From: Neobacillus vireti
GTDB lineage: Bacteria > Bacillota > Bacilli > Bacillales > Cytobacillaceae
NCBI RefSeq assembly: GCF_001026695.1
Contig: NZ_LDNB01000007.1
Span: 92,071-156,070 of the forward strand
Direction of reading: 5' to 3'
Length of the DNA: 64,000 bases
Each line of letters starts with the position of its first letter. The first letter of the stretch is position 1. The notes below the pieces were generated by a model. It had not been told where the DNA came from, ran no database searches, and saw only the letters and a list, made by a program, of their open reading frames with translations. Of the stretch, positions 52,301-60,423 are shown in pieces. The translations under genes were made by a program, and so were the position numbers.

Positions 52301-53581
52301 CCGGAAGTAACCGCAAGCTTTGACCCGAACACCTCTCGTGTCAAATGGAAAACGGTTGAGAAAGGTTCTGGAGTCCAGGCCTATGGTATTTTTGTAAATG
52401 GGGAATTTGTTGACGAAGTGTCTGGTGATGAGAAAAGCTATAAATTAACCGATGTTCCGGAGGGATCTTCGATCGATGTCCTGGCCGTTGACTATGCGTA
52501 TAACTTTGGCGGGGATACTGTTACTTTTGGCGAGGTAGAAGGGGACCCAATAATTATCAATTTTTCAACCATGCCATATGGTGCCTATAACTCGAAAGAA
52601 GTTCCTGTTTCAGGTTATGTCTTTAATGACGTAGGATTAAAATCATTGACGGTTAACGGAAAAGAGACCAAATTCACCCATACAGGACCAGGAGGGTATG
52701 AGTTTTCAACGACAACAACATTTGCGAAGGATGGTTACTACGACGTCATCGTCAAGGCTGTAGATAAATCGAACAACACATCATCGATTTCCCGCAAAGT
52801 GTTTATTGATACGACTGCACCACAAATCAATGTGAGTGCACCATCGGTTGTTCCAGAAAAGACCGATAAAGCTACCCTGAAGCTTAACCTAAAGGATAAC
52901 TTCAACTATCTTTCATTATTCGTTGACGATAATCATGAATATGAAAAAGCAATCGTCGGGCCTGTAGATGTTCTGAAACCTGCCAATGATAATGTTGAAG
53001 TAAAAGTAGCGCTTAAAAAAGGCATCAATAAAATTACCTTAAAACTTCTTGACCTGTCAGGCAACGAAACATTCAAGGAAATCGTGATCAACCGTGCCAA
53101 TGTCACAGGCTGGAAGCAAGAAGATGGTTCATGGTACTACTATAAAAACAGTGTCAAAGCAACCAAGTGGTTTAAGGAAGGCAATAAATGGTATTACCTT
53201 GGCCAAGACGGAAAAATGCAGACAGGCTGGTTAAAAGACAATCACAAATGGTACTACTTAAACAAGAGCGGGGCGATGGCTGAAAACCAATGGGTCCTTG
53301 ACCGCGGCAAATGGTATTATCTTGGCACCGGCGGCGCAATGAAGACCGGCTGGGTTGCCCTTAAAGGCAAATGGTACTATCTTAACGCAAACGGTGACAT
53401 GGCAACAGGCTGGAAACTGGTTGGCGGAAAATGGTACTACCTCAACGCAAACGGCGACATGGCAACAGGCTGGAAGCTAGTTAGCGGAAAATGGTACTAC
53501 CTCAACAACTCCGGTCAACTGGCCGTCAACACAACCATCAACGGCTACAAAGTAGACAAAAACGGCGTATGGATTAAATAA
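49331..53581 (+). CDS. Paralogous secreted S8 subtilase with wall-binding repeats
   Basis: A 1416-residue protease closely similar in layout to its upstream neighbour. ATG 49331 follows AGAGGGGG; a longer frame to 49295 is less likely. Signal peptide (SYVLASALVLSNLAYVAPVAAA), I9-type propeptide, subtilase triad Asp210, His276 and Ser597 (GTSMAAPH), PA insert, Fn3/Ig-like domains (DGLYYYQVKSV; FIDTTAPQ) and seven C-terminal wall-binding repeats. Sequence identity with the first protein is high in the catalytic domain and lower in the C-terminal Ig-like part. It arose by tandem duplication, keeps all catalytic residues, and has its own promoter, so both copies are probably used, perhaps with different substrates. 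Confidence 0.93.
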   Translation: MSLKSWEKKKKMTSYVLASALVLSNLAYVAPVAAASPTPTAKKDYASMVNQFKQHLKVNNRHKLSEKLKDKFKATDQVRVIVEVEGQTPVELATKQGKLYKDLSESIKDSMAVNLEKQQATVKDKIKAKGVKLKYKNNFSTAFNGFSGEITFGDMDKLEAVEGVKHVYLANEYKRPVKPDLKTSKSFVQAPETWADAGLKGEGMVVAVIDTGVDPSHKDFVLSDASTAGLNKNDVNQIVKKDKLKGKFYTKKVPYGYNYFDQNDTIIDKGYDTGMHGMHVAGIVAANGDEEHGGVKGVAPEAQVLAMKVFSNDILFPSTWSDVYLAAIDDSIKLGADVLNMSLGEVASFYSKDSAEDVAITRATNNGIVCSMSAGNSGTISYGWGNPFYKNPDIGVVEAPGLNPDGISVAAANNISTLYQHAITVDGFTGVGYGTDDWTNVAAENGDLQVVSLNGGFGDWEDYEDVDVIGKVVLVQRGEISFAEKAWIAAEAGAIGIIVYDTGSSTFYKNQGDFDIPFMLISKKEGQSLETTIASGHTSLKIKQLNKQQDPDSGRITEFSSWGTTPGLELKPEITAPGGKIIATLNDNQYGEMSGTSMAAPHVAGGAALVQQYLQKDKRFTGLSVSDRTHLAKTLLMNTAKIIDDANGQPFSPRLQGAGMMQTYNAVKTPVYVVNKSNGQAKVELKDFTAKQFTMTLSAKNVSKKDVTYTVKTNVLADTQKQNKDGEATNALIAGNLEGVVIDGPAKVTIPAGATKDITIKVDISKAKVSAIDTKGNKKTVALKEDMFVEGFVRLIDADKNVAGKKELSPDLTIPYVGFYGKWDRPSILDGFKDFGESRFYDLQGMFDWEDEDGNVDEVPVHDMLSDDWFTEPVPDKGFYAISPNDDWMNDDINVLPAFLRNAAEVQINILDGNKQLLRRVKLEKNVFKTYFDDGYGLPFSYNYDRTWDGTVKGQVVKDGLYYYQVKSVIDYKGAGYQTKDIPIYVDTTAPEVTASFDPNTSRVKWKTVEKGSGVQAYGIFVNGEFVDEVSGDEKSYKLTDVPEGSSIDVLAVDYAYNFGGDTVTFGEVEGDPIIINFSTMPYGAYNSKEVPVSGYVFNDVGLKSLTVNGKETKFTHTGPGGYEFSTTTTFAKDGYYDVIVKAVDKSNNTSSISRKVFIDTTAPQINVSAPSVVPEKTDKATLKLNLKDNFNYLSLFVDDNHEYEKAIVGPVDVLKPANDNVEVKVALKKGINKITLKLLDLSGNETFKEIVINRANVTGWKQEDGSWYYYKNSVKATKWFKEGNKWYYLGQDGKMQTGWLKDNHKWYYLNKSGAMAENQWVLDRGKWYYLGTGGAMKTGWVALKGKWYYLNANGDMATGWKLVGGKWYYLNANGDMATGWKLVSGKWYYLNNSGQLAVNTTINGYKVDKNGVWIK

Positions 53582-53585
53582 TATT

Positions 53586-53632
53586 GGTGCCTGACACCTT
53601 CTTCCATTAAAAGGGAAATGGTGCCTGACACC
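53586..53632. repeat. Two direct REP-like copies (GGTGCCTGACACC)
   Basis: GGTGCCTGACACC occurs at 53586-53598 and 53620-53632, the complement of the form seen at 20435 and 36197. It lies between the stop of the second subtilase gene and its terminator. Confidence 0.75.
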
Positions 53633-53637
53633 CATGT

Positions 53638-53670
53638 AGGCGGGCAGAGCAATCTGCCCGCCTTTCTTTT
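53638..53670 (+). terminator. Terminator of the second subtilase gene
   Basis: An 11-bp stem (AGGCGGGCAGA/TCTGCCCGCCT) with a 4-base loop is followed by TTCTTTT. Confidence 0.9.
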
Positions 53671-53802
53671 ATAAGGGCTGTCAAAATTACTTAAATCGAC
53701 ATGTATTTCAAATTTTAGTTGAAAAATTGCCACAAAATGAGAGAATATAAGAGTAATAAAAAATAGTTTAAGAGAGAGAGAACTTTTCTGGGAGGAGAAA
53801 TA

Positions 53803-56217
53803 GTGAAGAAAAAACGTATCGCAGCTTTCGCTTTGGCATCCATGCTGTTTTCTTCAACAGCTTCCGGTGTTAGTGCAGCTGGTAATTATACATGGAAGTA
53901 TCAAAACGATAATTGGTACTATCTGACCTCTGCAGGCAAGACCGTAACCGGCTGGGTCCTGGATAATAAAACCTGGTATTTTCTTGGCAGTAATGGTGCC
54001 ATGAAGACAGGCTGGCTGTTAGACAAAAATCGCTGGTACTTTCTAGATAAAAAAAGTGGTGCGATGAAAACGGGCTGGCTGAAAGACGGTAACACTTGGT
54101 ATTTTCTCGATTCAAGCGGTGCAATGAAAACAGGCTGGCTGCTTACCGGCAATACGTGGTACTTCCTTCAGCCAAGCGGCGCGATGAAGACAGGTTGGTT
54201 ATTAACTGGAGGAAAATGGTATTTCCTTACCGCTAGCGGCGCGATGAAAACGGGCTGGTTAGCCAATGCGAATAACTGGTATTACCTTGATTCTAGCGGT
54301 GCGATGAAGACAGGCTGGATTGAAGACAAAAACGTAAAATATTACCTAAAGCCAAGCGGTGAAATGATCACAGGACAAAAATACATTGACGGTGAGCCCT
54401 ACGTTTTTGCTAACTCAGGGGCATTGAACACCAACCCAATCACTGGCTGGTTCCGTGATGGCTCCATTGTCATCTACTTCGATAAAGATGGCAGCAAGCA
54501 CAAAGGTTGGTTAGTCGACGGGACAAATAGGTATTATTTTTCCCAGGATGGCATTATTCAAACTGGATGGCTGACGGAAAAGAATAAAAAGTATTTCTTT
54601 GCCGAAGACGGAAAGATGCAGGTTGGCTGGATCCTCGATGAGGGTAAACGCTTTTTCTTCGGGGCAGATGGGGTTATGAAAACCGGCCGCTTGACAGATG
54701 GTAATAATACCTATTACCTCGGAACTGATGGTACGATGTACACGGGTTGGCTGACTGAAGGAAATAAAAAGTATTACTTTGGTTCAGATGGAAAAATGCA
54801 AAAGGGTATGCAAACCATTGATAATCAAATCTATTATTTTGGAACGGATGGCGTGTTGCAAACAGCTGTCGGCTGGAAGCAGATTGGAACCAAGTGGTAC
54901 TATTTTGGAAGCAACGGCGCTGCCCATAAAGGCTGGCTGACCGATGGCGCGAAAAAGTATTACCTCGGATCTGACGGTGTAATGGTGACGGGCTGGCTCT
55001 TAGATAATAACAAATGGTATTATATGAACAGCAGCGGAGCGATGGCAACAGGCTGGATTGTAGTCAATGAAAAACGATATTTCATGAACAATGCTGGCAT
55101 TATGCAGACCGGCTGGTTAACCGAAAAAGGCGCAACTTATTATTTGAGTAACAGCGGCGCGATGATAATTGGCTGGCTGGACTTGGATAACAAGAAGTAC
55201 TATTTTGATCCAAATGGAAAGATGGTAACCGGAGAGCAAGTTATCGAAGGTAAGCTCTATAACTTTTTCGAAAATGGCGTCTTAAATACTGGACCGGTTA
55301 TCCAAAAAACCAATTACAATCTTACTTTTGAGCAAGTGCTTGATCTCGAAATGAAGCAAAGTCCGCAAACAGATAAATATAGAAATAACAAAGCATTTGT
55401 TAGTTCAGATTTTGTTTTACAAGATGCAAAGGATCCTAAGAAGGGTGTCGTGACAGGGACATCAATTAATGTTCGTGAAGATACAAATAATAATGCCTTT
55501 GTTTACGGAACGCTGAAGCAAGGGGCGCAGGTAACGATTGTTTCACAAGTGGGAACTTGGTATGAAATTGCGTATGTTACTTGGCGGAATGCAAAAACGA
55601 CGGATGTTGCTTATTATTTGAATCCAACTACCTTTAGCCCAACAGATCCAGAGTACTTCCAATTCCTTCTATTAAATAAAAGTGCGGGAACAACGGCTCA
55701 GGATTTAAATGCCAAAGTCCTTATTGGAAAAGGCATTTTAGCAGGAAAAGGAGAGGCATTCCTGAAAGCAGGCAAGCAAAATAATGTGAACGAGGTTTAC
55801 CTTGTCGCTCATGCCTTGCTTGAGACTGGTAATGGGACATCCAAACTATCAAAAGGTATTGTTGTTGATACTGTAGATGGGAAGAAGCTGGATAAACCCG
55901 TGACTGTTTATAATATGTTCGGTATTGGTGCAATTGACAGCTGCCCTGAAACATGCGGAGCGGAAACCGCTTATAAGAAGGGCTGGTTTACACCTGAAGA
56001 TGCCATCATCGGCGGAGCTGAATTTATTGGAGCAGGCTATATTAATGCTTCCACACCACAGAATACCCTTTATAAAATGAGATGGAATCCAAATGTACCG
56101 TGGCATCAATATGCAACCGATATTGGCTGGGCGGTAAAGCAGGTAAATAATATTAAAAAAGTCTACGATTCATTAAGTTCGTATACTTTGTACTTTGATG
56201 TTCCAAATTATAAATAA
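53803..56217 (+). CDS. Secreted glucosaminidase with ~20 N-terminal wall-binding repeats
   Basis: An 804-residue exported autolysin. GTG 53803 follows GGAGGAGA. Signal peptide (~1-26), then a very long array of ~20-residue wall-binding repeats (~30-500; GWLLTGNTWYFLQPSG type), an SH3_3 domain (~545-600, GTSINVRED), and a C-terminal LytD-like endo-beta-N-acetylglucosaminidase domain (~625-790). The likely catalytic Glu is E674 in ALLETGNG; YNMFGIGA is the second family motif. It would cleave the glycan strands of peptidoglycan. The repeats are N-terminal here and C-terminal in the window's other glucosaminidase. Confidence 0.93.
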   Translation: MKKKRIAAFALASMLFSSTASGVSAAGNYTWKYQNDNWYYLTSAGKTVTGWVLDNKTWYFLGSNGAMKTGWLLDKNRWYFLDKKSGAMKTGWLKDGNTWYFLDSSGAMKTGWLLTGNTWYFLQPSGAMKTGWLLTGGKWYFLTASGAMKTGWLANANNWYYLDSSGAMKTGWIEDKNVKYYLKPSGEMITGQKYIDGEPYVFANSGALNTNPITGWFRDGSIVIYFDKDGSKHKGWLVDGTNRYYFSQDGIIQTGWLTEKNKKYFFAEDGKMQVGWILDEGKRFFFGADGVMKTGRLTDGNNTYYLGTDGTMYTGWLTEGNKKYYFGSDGKMQKGMQTIDNQIYYFGTDGVLQTAVGWKQIGTKWYYFGSNGAAHKGWLTDGAKKYYLGSDGVMVTGWLLDNNKWYYMNSSGAMATGWIVVNEKRYFMNNAGIMQTGWLTEKGATYYLSNSGAMIIGWLDLDNKKYYFDPNGKMVTGEQVIEGKLYNFFENGVLNTGPVIQKTNYNLTFEQVLDLEMKQSPQTDKYRNNKAFVSSDFVLQDAKDPKKGVVTGTSINVREDTNNNAFVYGTLKQGAQVTIVSQVGTWYEIAYVTWRNAKTTDVAYYLNPTTFSPTDPEYFQFLLLNKSAGTTAQDLNAKVLIGKGILAGKGEAFLKAGKQNNVNEVYLVAHALLETGNGTSKLSKGIVVDTVDGKKLDKPVTVYNMFGIGAIDSCPETCGAETAYKKGWFTPEDAIIGGAEFIGAGYINASTPQNTLYKMRWNPNVPWHQYATDIGWAVKQVNNIKKVYDSLSSYTLYFDVPNYK

Positions 56218-56221
56218 ACCT

Positions 56222-56260
56222 AAAAAAGGGCTGTGCAGTCAAATGCGCGGCTCTTTTTTA
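56222..56260 (+). terminator. Terminator of the glucosaminidase gene
   Basis: A 16-bp stem with G-U pairs (AAAAAAGGGCTGTGCA against TGCGCGGCTCTTTTTT) ends in a T-run. Confidence 0.85.
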
Positions 56261-56378
56261 TTTTCATTTAAAGAGGCAAATACTATTCCTATTGGAAACT
56301 TTTTTATTTACAGTTTGATCTTGTTACGCTAAAATGGTAATACATTCAATTATTGAACTTATCGGAGGGGACCCCCCA

Positions 56379-58259
56379 ATGGAACAACACTTATTTCAAT
56401 TATTAGAGGCCATTAATAAAAATGCTAACCTGAATCAAAAGAAACTTGCGGAAATATGCGGTATTTCAATCGGCAAGGTGAATTACCTGATCCATGATTT
56501 AACCTTTGGCGACTACATTTTTAGCGAAAAAAAAGGCCGTAATATCAGCTATTATTTAACACAAAAAGGAATCGATTTCCTGCAAAGCGGCATCGAGGCT
56601 TACCACCACAAAAAGGTGAATATTCATCAGGAACCGCTGACAGAAATTAAACAGGCTGTGATTTTAGCAGCGGGTATGAGAAAAGATTTTAACAAACCAG
56701 CAGGTCTGATGGCAATTGATGAAACCACTTTGCTAAAAAGAAATCTTGATATTTTGCAGGAAAATGGCATCAACGACATTGTTATTGTCACCGGCTACAA
56801 ACCGGAAACCTTCGCGGAATATCCTGAATTTAATCATCTAACATTTGTTGAAAATAAAAAATATAAATGGACCGGCTCGATGGCTTCTTTGGCGGCGGCT
56901 CAGCCCTATATTGCCAATGATTTTCTATTAATAGAAGACGATATTCTCATTGAAGAGCGGGCAATTAGGGAAATCCTTGCCCATCCGCAGCGCGACTGTG
57001 TCCTGATCACCAACGAAAGCGGCTCCGGAGACGAGGCGTTTGTTGAAATTAAAAACGGTTATCTTCATAAAATTTCGAAGGATATCCACCAATTCAATCA
57101 TATCGACGGTGAAATGATCGGAATCAGCAAACTTTCCTATGAAGTGTATACAAAAATGGTCAGTGAATATCAGCAAAATAATCGGAATCCAATGCTGCAT
57201 TACGAATATATGCTATTAGATATTTCAAGGCACTATAATATTGGCTATTTGGAAATTCATAATCTTATCTGGGGCGAAATTGACAGCTTGCAGCACTATA
57301 ACATTATCACCGAAAAAATCTATCCGATGCTGAAGCGGAAAGAGGCCGTGTTCAGGGAAATCTGGATTAAAAGCCATCTGATGGAGGCTCTCAATCTGGC
57401 CTATGAGGATATTGAGGACATTCAGCCCTTTGGCGGGATGACAAATAAAAACTTTAAAGTTGTGATTAAAGGCAAAGAGTACGTCCTTCGGATTCCGGGG
57501 AACGGGACTGAATCCATGATTAATCGAAAAGAGGAAAAGTTCAATGCAGCGCTTGCGAGTGACCTGGGTATTGATACGGAGCTGGTTTATTTTAATGAAG
57601 AATCGGGCGTGAAAATTGCTGAATTGATTCCGGAGGCGGAAACGCTGACCCCGAAAATGGCGAAACGCCAGGATATCATGGAGCTGACAACAACCAACTT
57701 TAGAATTCTGCACTTCTCAGGACTAGAAATGGCCGGCCGCTTTGATGTATTTGAAAAAGTCGAGGAGTACGAACGGTTGATGCAGGAAGCAAATGCTAAG
57801 CCATATGAGCATTATGAAGAAACAAAGGCACAAGTAATGGTCTTGAAAGAAATTTATCAAGGAATGGATATTGCTCTTGCGCCTTGTCACAATGATCCGC
57901 TTCCGCAAAACATCGTCAAGAGCGGTGAGAATAAACTCTATCTGATTGACTGGGAGTACAGCGGAATGAATGATCCAGTGTGGGATCTCGCTTGGCATGC
58001 GATGGAAAGCGAATTTTCACCAGAGGAAGAGGAATTATTTTTAATGCTTTACTTGCAGGAAGATGAAGTTCCTTTGGAGATTCAGCAGCGGATGATCATG
58101 AATAAAATTTTCCAAGATTTCCTTTGGACGATTTGGACCGTCATCAAAGAAGCGAAGGGTGACGACTTTGGCACCTACGGGACCGACCTTTTAGCGAGAT
58201 GTCGAAAGAATTTACAACACGACTTGATTCGGGAGATGACGTATGAATATCAAAAGTAA
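56379..58259 (+). CDS. Fusion: winged HTH, nucleotidyltransferase and choline kinase (LicC-LicA type)
   Basis: A 626-residue three-part protein. ATG 56379 follows GGAGGGG by 8 bases. Residues ~1-75 form a MarR-like winged helix (NLNQKKLAEICGISIGKVNYL). Residues ~90-325 are a LicC-like nucleotidyltransferase (AVILAAGM, IVIVTGYKPE, DDILIEE). Residues ~335-626 are a LicA/choline-kinase domain with CHNDPLPQN (H-x-D-x4-N loop) and IDWEY. It would phosphorylate choline and may activate it to CDP-choline. The N-terminal HTH suggests DNA binding or autoregulation within an enzyme, which is unusual. It leads an operon with licB-like and licC-like genes. Confidence 0.88.
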   Translation: MEQHLFQLLEAINKNANLNQKKLAEICGISIGKVNYLIHDLTFGDYIFSEKKGRNISYYLTQKGIDFLQSGIEAYHHKKVNIHQEPLTEIKQAVILAAGMRKDFNKPAGLMAIDETTLLKRNLDILQENGINDIVIVTGYKPETFAEYPEFNHLTFVENKKYKWTGSMASLAAAQPYIANDFLLIEDDILIEERAIREILAHPQRDCVLITNESGSGDEAFVEIKNGYLHKISKDIHQFNHIDGEMIGISKLSYEVYTKMVSEYQQNNRNPMLHYEYMLLDISRHYNIGYLEIHNLIWGEIDSLQHYNIITEKIYPMLKRKEAVFREIWIKSHLMEALNLAYEDIEDIQPFGGMTNKNFKVVIKGKEYVLRIPGNGTESMINRKEEKFNAALASDLGIDTELVYFNEESGVKIAELIPEAETLTPKMAKRQDIMELTTTNFRILHFSGLEMAGRFDVFEKVEEYERLMQEANAKPYEHYEETKAQVMVLKEIYQGMDIALAPCHNDPLPQNIVKSGENKLYLIDWEYSGMNDPVWDLAWHAMESEFSPEEEELFLMLYLQEDEVPLEIQQRMIMNKIFQDFLWTIWTVIKEAKGDDFGTYGTDLLARCRKNLQHDLIREMTYEYQK

Positions 58260-59214
58260 AGGTGTATTCTTTGGGTTGGCTTCGGGATTTACTTGGGCGC
58301 TTGACACGCTCTTAATCGGAATCGTTCTATCCAAATCAGTGTTTAACTCAACAGAAATGGTGCTTTTTCTAGCACCATTAGTTAGTACATTTTTCCATGA
58401 TATGTTATCAAGCTTTTGGATGATGATATACATGACGATTAGAAGGGAATTTAGGGCCCCATTTAAAAAGTTAAAAACTCGCAGCGGCCGGTTTGTTATT
58501 TTGGGTGCCCTCCTTGGCGGACCGATTGGGATGACAGGGTATGTGCTTGCCGTTAAATATTTGGGTTCGTCGTTAGCGGGTTCTATTTCAGCTGTTTATC
58601 CGGCTGTTGGTGCTTTTTTCGCCTTCATCCTCCTAAAGGACCGCTTAACGGTAAAAAACTGGATCGGCTTGTTTATCAGTATTCTCTTTATCTTTTTGTT
58701 GGGATTTGTCGGTGGTGAACCATCTACTAGCTATATTCTCGGCTTCTCGTTCATTCTGTTAAGTATTTTTGGCTGGGGAATGGAATGCGTTATTCTTGCT
58801 TACGGAATGAAGGATGATGAAGTTTCGCCGGAGCAGGCTTTGCAGATTCGTCAGTTAGTTTCAGCTGTAACATATGGAATTTTAATTTTACCAATTTTCA
58901 ATGCATACCCGCTTGTCTGGACCGTGTTAAAGAGCAGCGAGATGCTCTTCATTGCCGTAATTGCCCTTTCAGGAACGGCTTCGTATGTGTTCTATTACAA
59001 TGCAATTTACGCAATTGGTCCCACCCGGGCAATGGCCTTAAATATTTCGTATTCCGCTTGGGGAATCTTTCTAAGTTTTATCATTTTAAGTGAACCAATT
59101 ACCGCAAAGATTGTCTTTTTTAGTATAATGGTTTTGGTTGGCTCGATTATTACCGTCGCCAATCCGGAAGAACTGAAATGGATGAATATTCGTAAAGGCA
59201 GGAGAGCAGCATAA
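58243..59214 (+). CDS. licB: LicB-like choline transporter (EamA/DMT family)
   Basis: A 323-residue protein with ten hydrophobic segments and two EamA-type halves, typical of drug/metabolite-transporter proteins such as LicB. It overlaps the end of the fusion gene by 17 bases and abuts the licC-like gene (TAA then ATG), so the three are one coupled operon. Context with a choline kinase and a cytidylyltransferase makes choline the most probable substrate; other small cations are possible. Confidence 0.85.
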   Translation: MNIKSKGVFFGLASGFTWALDTLLIGIVLSKSVFNSTEMVLFLAPLVSTFFHDMLSSFWMMIYMTIRREFRAPFKKLKTRSGRFVILGALLGGPIGMTGYVLAVKYLGSSLAGSISAVYPAVGAFFAFILLKDRLTVKNWIGLFISILFIFLLGFVGGEPSTSYILGFSFILLSIFGWGMECVILAYGMKDDEVSPEQALQIRQLVSAVTYGILILPIFNAYPLVWTVLKSSEMLFIAVIALSGTASYVFYYNAIYAIGPTRAMALNISYSAWGIFLSFIILSEPITAKIVFFSIMVLVGSIITVANPEELKWMNIRKGRRAA

Positions 59215-59907
59215 ATGAGAGCAATTCTACTTGCAGCAGGAATGGGCACAAGATTACGTCCATTAACGTTAACAACACCTAAATCACTAACCGTCGTAAA
59301 TGGTAAACCGATGCTGGAAAAGCAGGTTGAATATTTACAGGAAATAGGCGTCGAAGAAATCATTGTCGTCACCGGCTATTTAGCGGAAAAATTTGAGTAT
59401 TTAAAAGAGAAGTACGGCATTACGCTCGTTCACAATGATAAATACGAGATTTACAACAATATGTACACGATGTATTTAGTCAGGGAGTACCTCCACGATA
59501 CGTATGTGATTGATGCGGATGTCTACTTGCATCACAATTTCTTATTAAAAAGTCCAAAAACCTCGATGTATTTTAGCGCACGCAAGCCGGATTTTAAAGC
59601 AGAGTGGATGATCCGCTACGACGAACAATATAAGGTAACGAATATTGAAGTCGGCGATGGTGATCATGAGTACATTCTTTGCGGCGTTTCCTACTGGTCC
59701 GATGAGGATGGCCGGTATATTGTTGAAAAACTGGAGGAAGCCGTCGAGAGCGGTAACTTTAAGGATTTCTGGTGGGATGAAATCATTAAGAATAACTTAA
59801 GCGGCTTGAATGTTCATCTACAAGAGATTCACCCAAATGACAGCTACGAAATCGATTCATTAGAAGATCTTGAAAAAGTGAATAAGCTGCTAGCGGCAGG
59901 GAAATAA
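59215..59907 (+). CDS. licC: LicC-like phosphocholine cytidylyltransferase
   Basis: A 230-residue nucleotidyltransferase of the expected length. The N-terminal signature LAAGMGTRLRPLT (~5-17) with TPKSLTVVNGKPM and a metal-binding DADVYLH (~99-105) are intact. It would make CDP-choline for transfer to wall or membrane polymers. It starts directly after the licB-like stop. The first gene of the operon also carries a nucleotidyltransferase domain, so this activity may be duplicated or split between substrates. No LicD-type transferase is in the window. Confidence 0.9.
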   Translation: MRAILLAAGMGTRLRPLTLTTPKSLTVVNGKPMLEKQVEYLQEIGVEEIIVVTGYLAEKFEYLKEKYGITLVHNDKYEIYNNMYTMYLVREYLHDTYVIDADVYLHHNFLLKSPKTSMYFSARKPDFKAEWMIRYDEQYKVTNIEVGDGDHEYILCGVSYWSDEDGRYIVEKLEEAVESGNFKDFWWDEIIKNNLSGLNVHLQEIHPNDSYEIDSLEDLEKVNKLLAAGK

Positions 59908-59913
59908 AATGAG

Positions 59914-59939
59914 CGGGCACTGGGTGTCCGTTTTTTTTC
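59914..59939 (+). terminator. Terminator of the lic operon
   Basis: A short GC stem (CGGGCAC/GTGTCCG) and eight T's, 7 bases after the stop of licC. Confidence 0.9.
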
Positions 59940-59955
59940 TTGCGGAGATTTACAG

Positions 59956-60258
59956 CGGTTAATAGGAGCGGTTCATAAGAGAGGTTCATAAAGCCTGAAC
60001 CAGAGGAAAAAAGGTCAAGGCGGTCAATAAGAGAGGTTCATAAAGCCCGCGCCAGAGGAAAAAAGATCAAAGCGGTCAATAAGAGAGGTTCATAAAGCCC
60101 GCGTCAGAGGAAAAAAGGTCAAAGCGGTCAATAAGAACGTTTCATAAAGCCCACGCGGGAGGAAAAAAGGTTAAAGCGGTCAATAAGAGAGGTTCATAAA
60201 GCCCGCGCCAGAGGAAAAAAGATCAAAGCGGTCAATAAGAACGGTTCATAAAGCCCTT
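59956..60258. repeat. 52-bp tandem repeat array, about six units
   Basis: Units starting GCGGTCAATAAGA begin at 60020, 60072, 60124, 60176 and 60228, exactly 52 bases apart, after one diverged unit near 59956. Each contains GGTTCATAAAGCCC and an AGAGGAAAAAAG tail. Some copies carry AACGGTT/AACGTTT instead of GAGGTT. It occupies most of the 516-base gap before the NERD gene; the remainder (60259-60423) has no recognised feature. Confidence 0.92.
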
Positions 60259-60423
60259 AGAACAGTAATCGAGACAGTAACGGTTCATTAAAGCAATGGA
60301 AAATCCAATAGTGAAGGAAACCCCCCCTCTTTATTTACAAAAGGAGATTCATAGTGCCAGCTTGGCGGTAAAAAAGGATTGTTCTTAGGCACTATGAAAT
60401 GAAAAAAGATTAATGGTCTGGTT

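Noticed and set aside
59956..60258. CRISPR array
   Set aside because: The complete 52-base unit repeats without unique spacers, and no cas gene is nearby.
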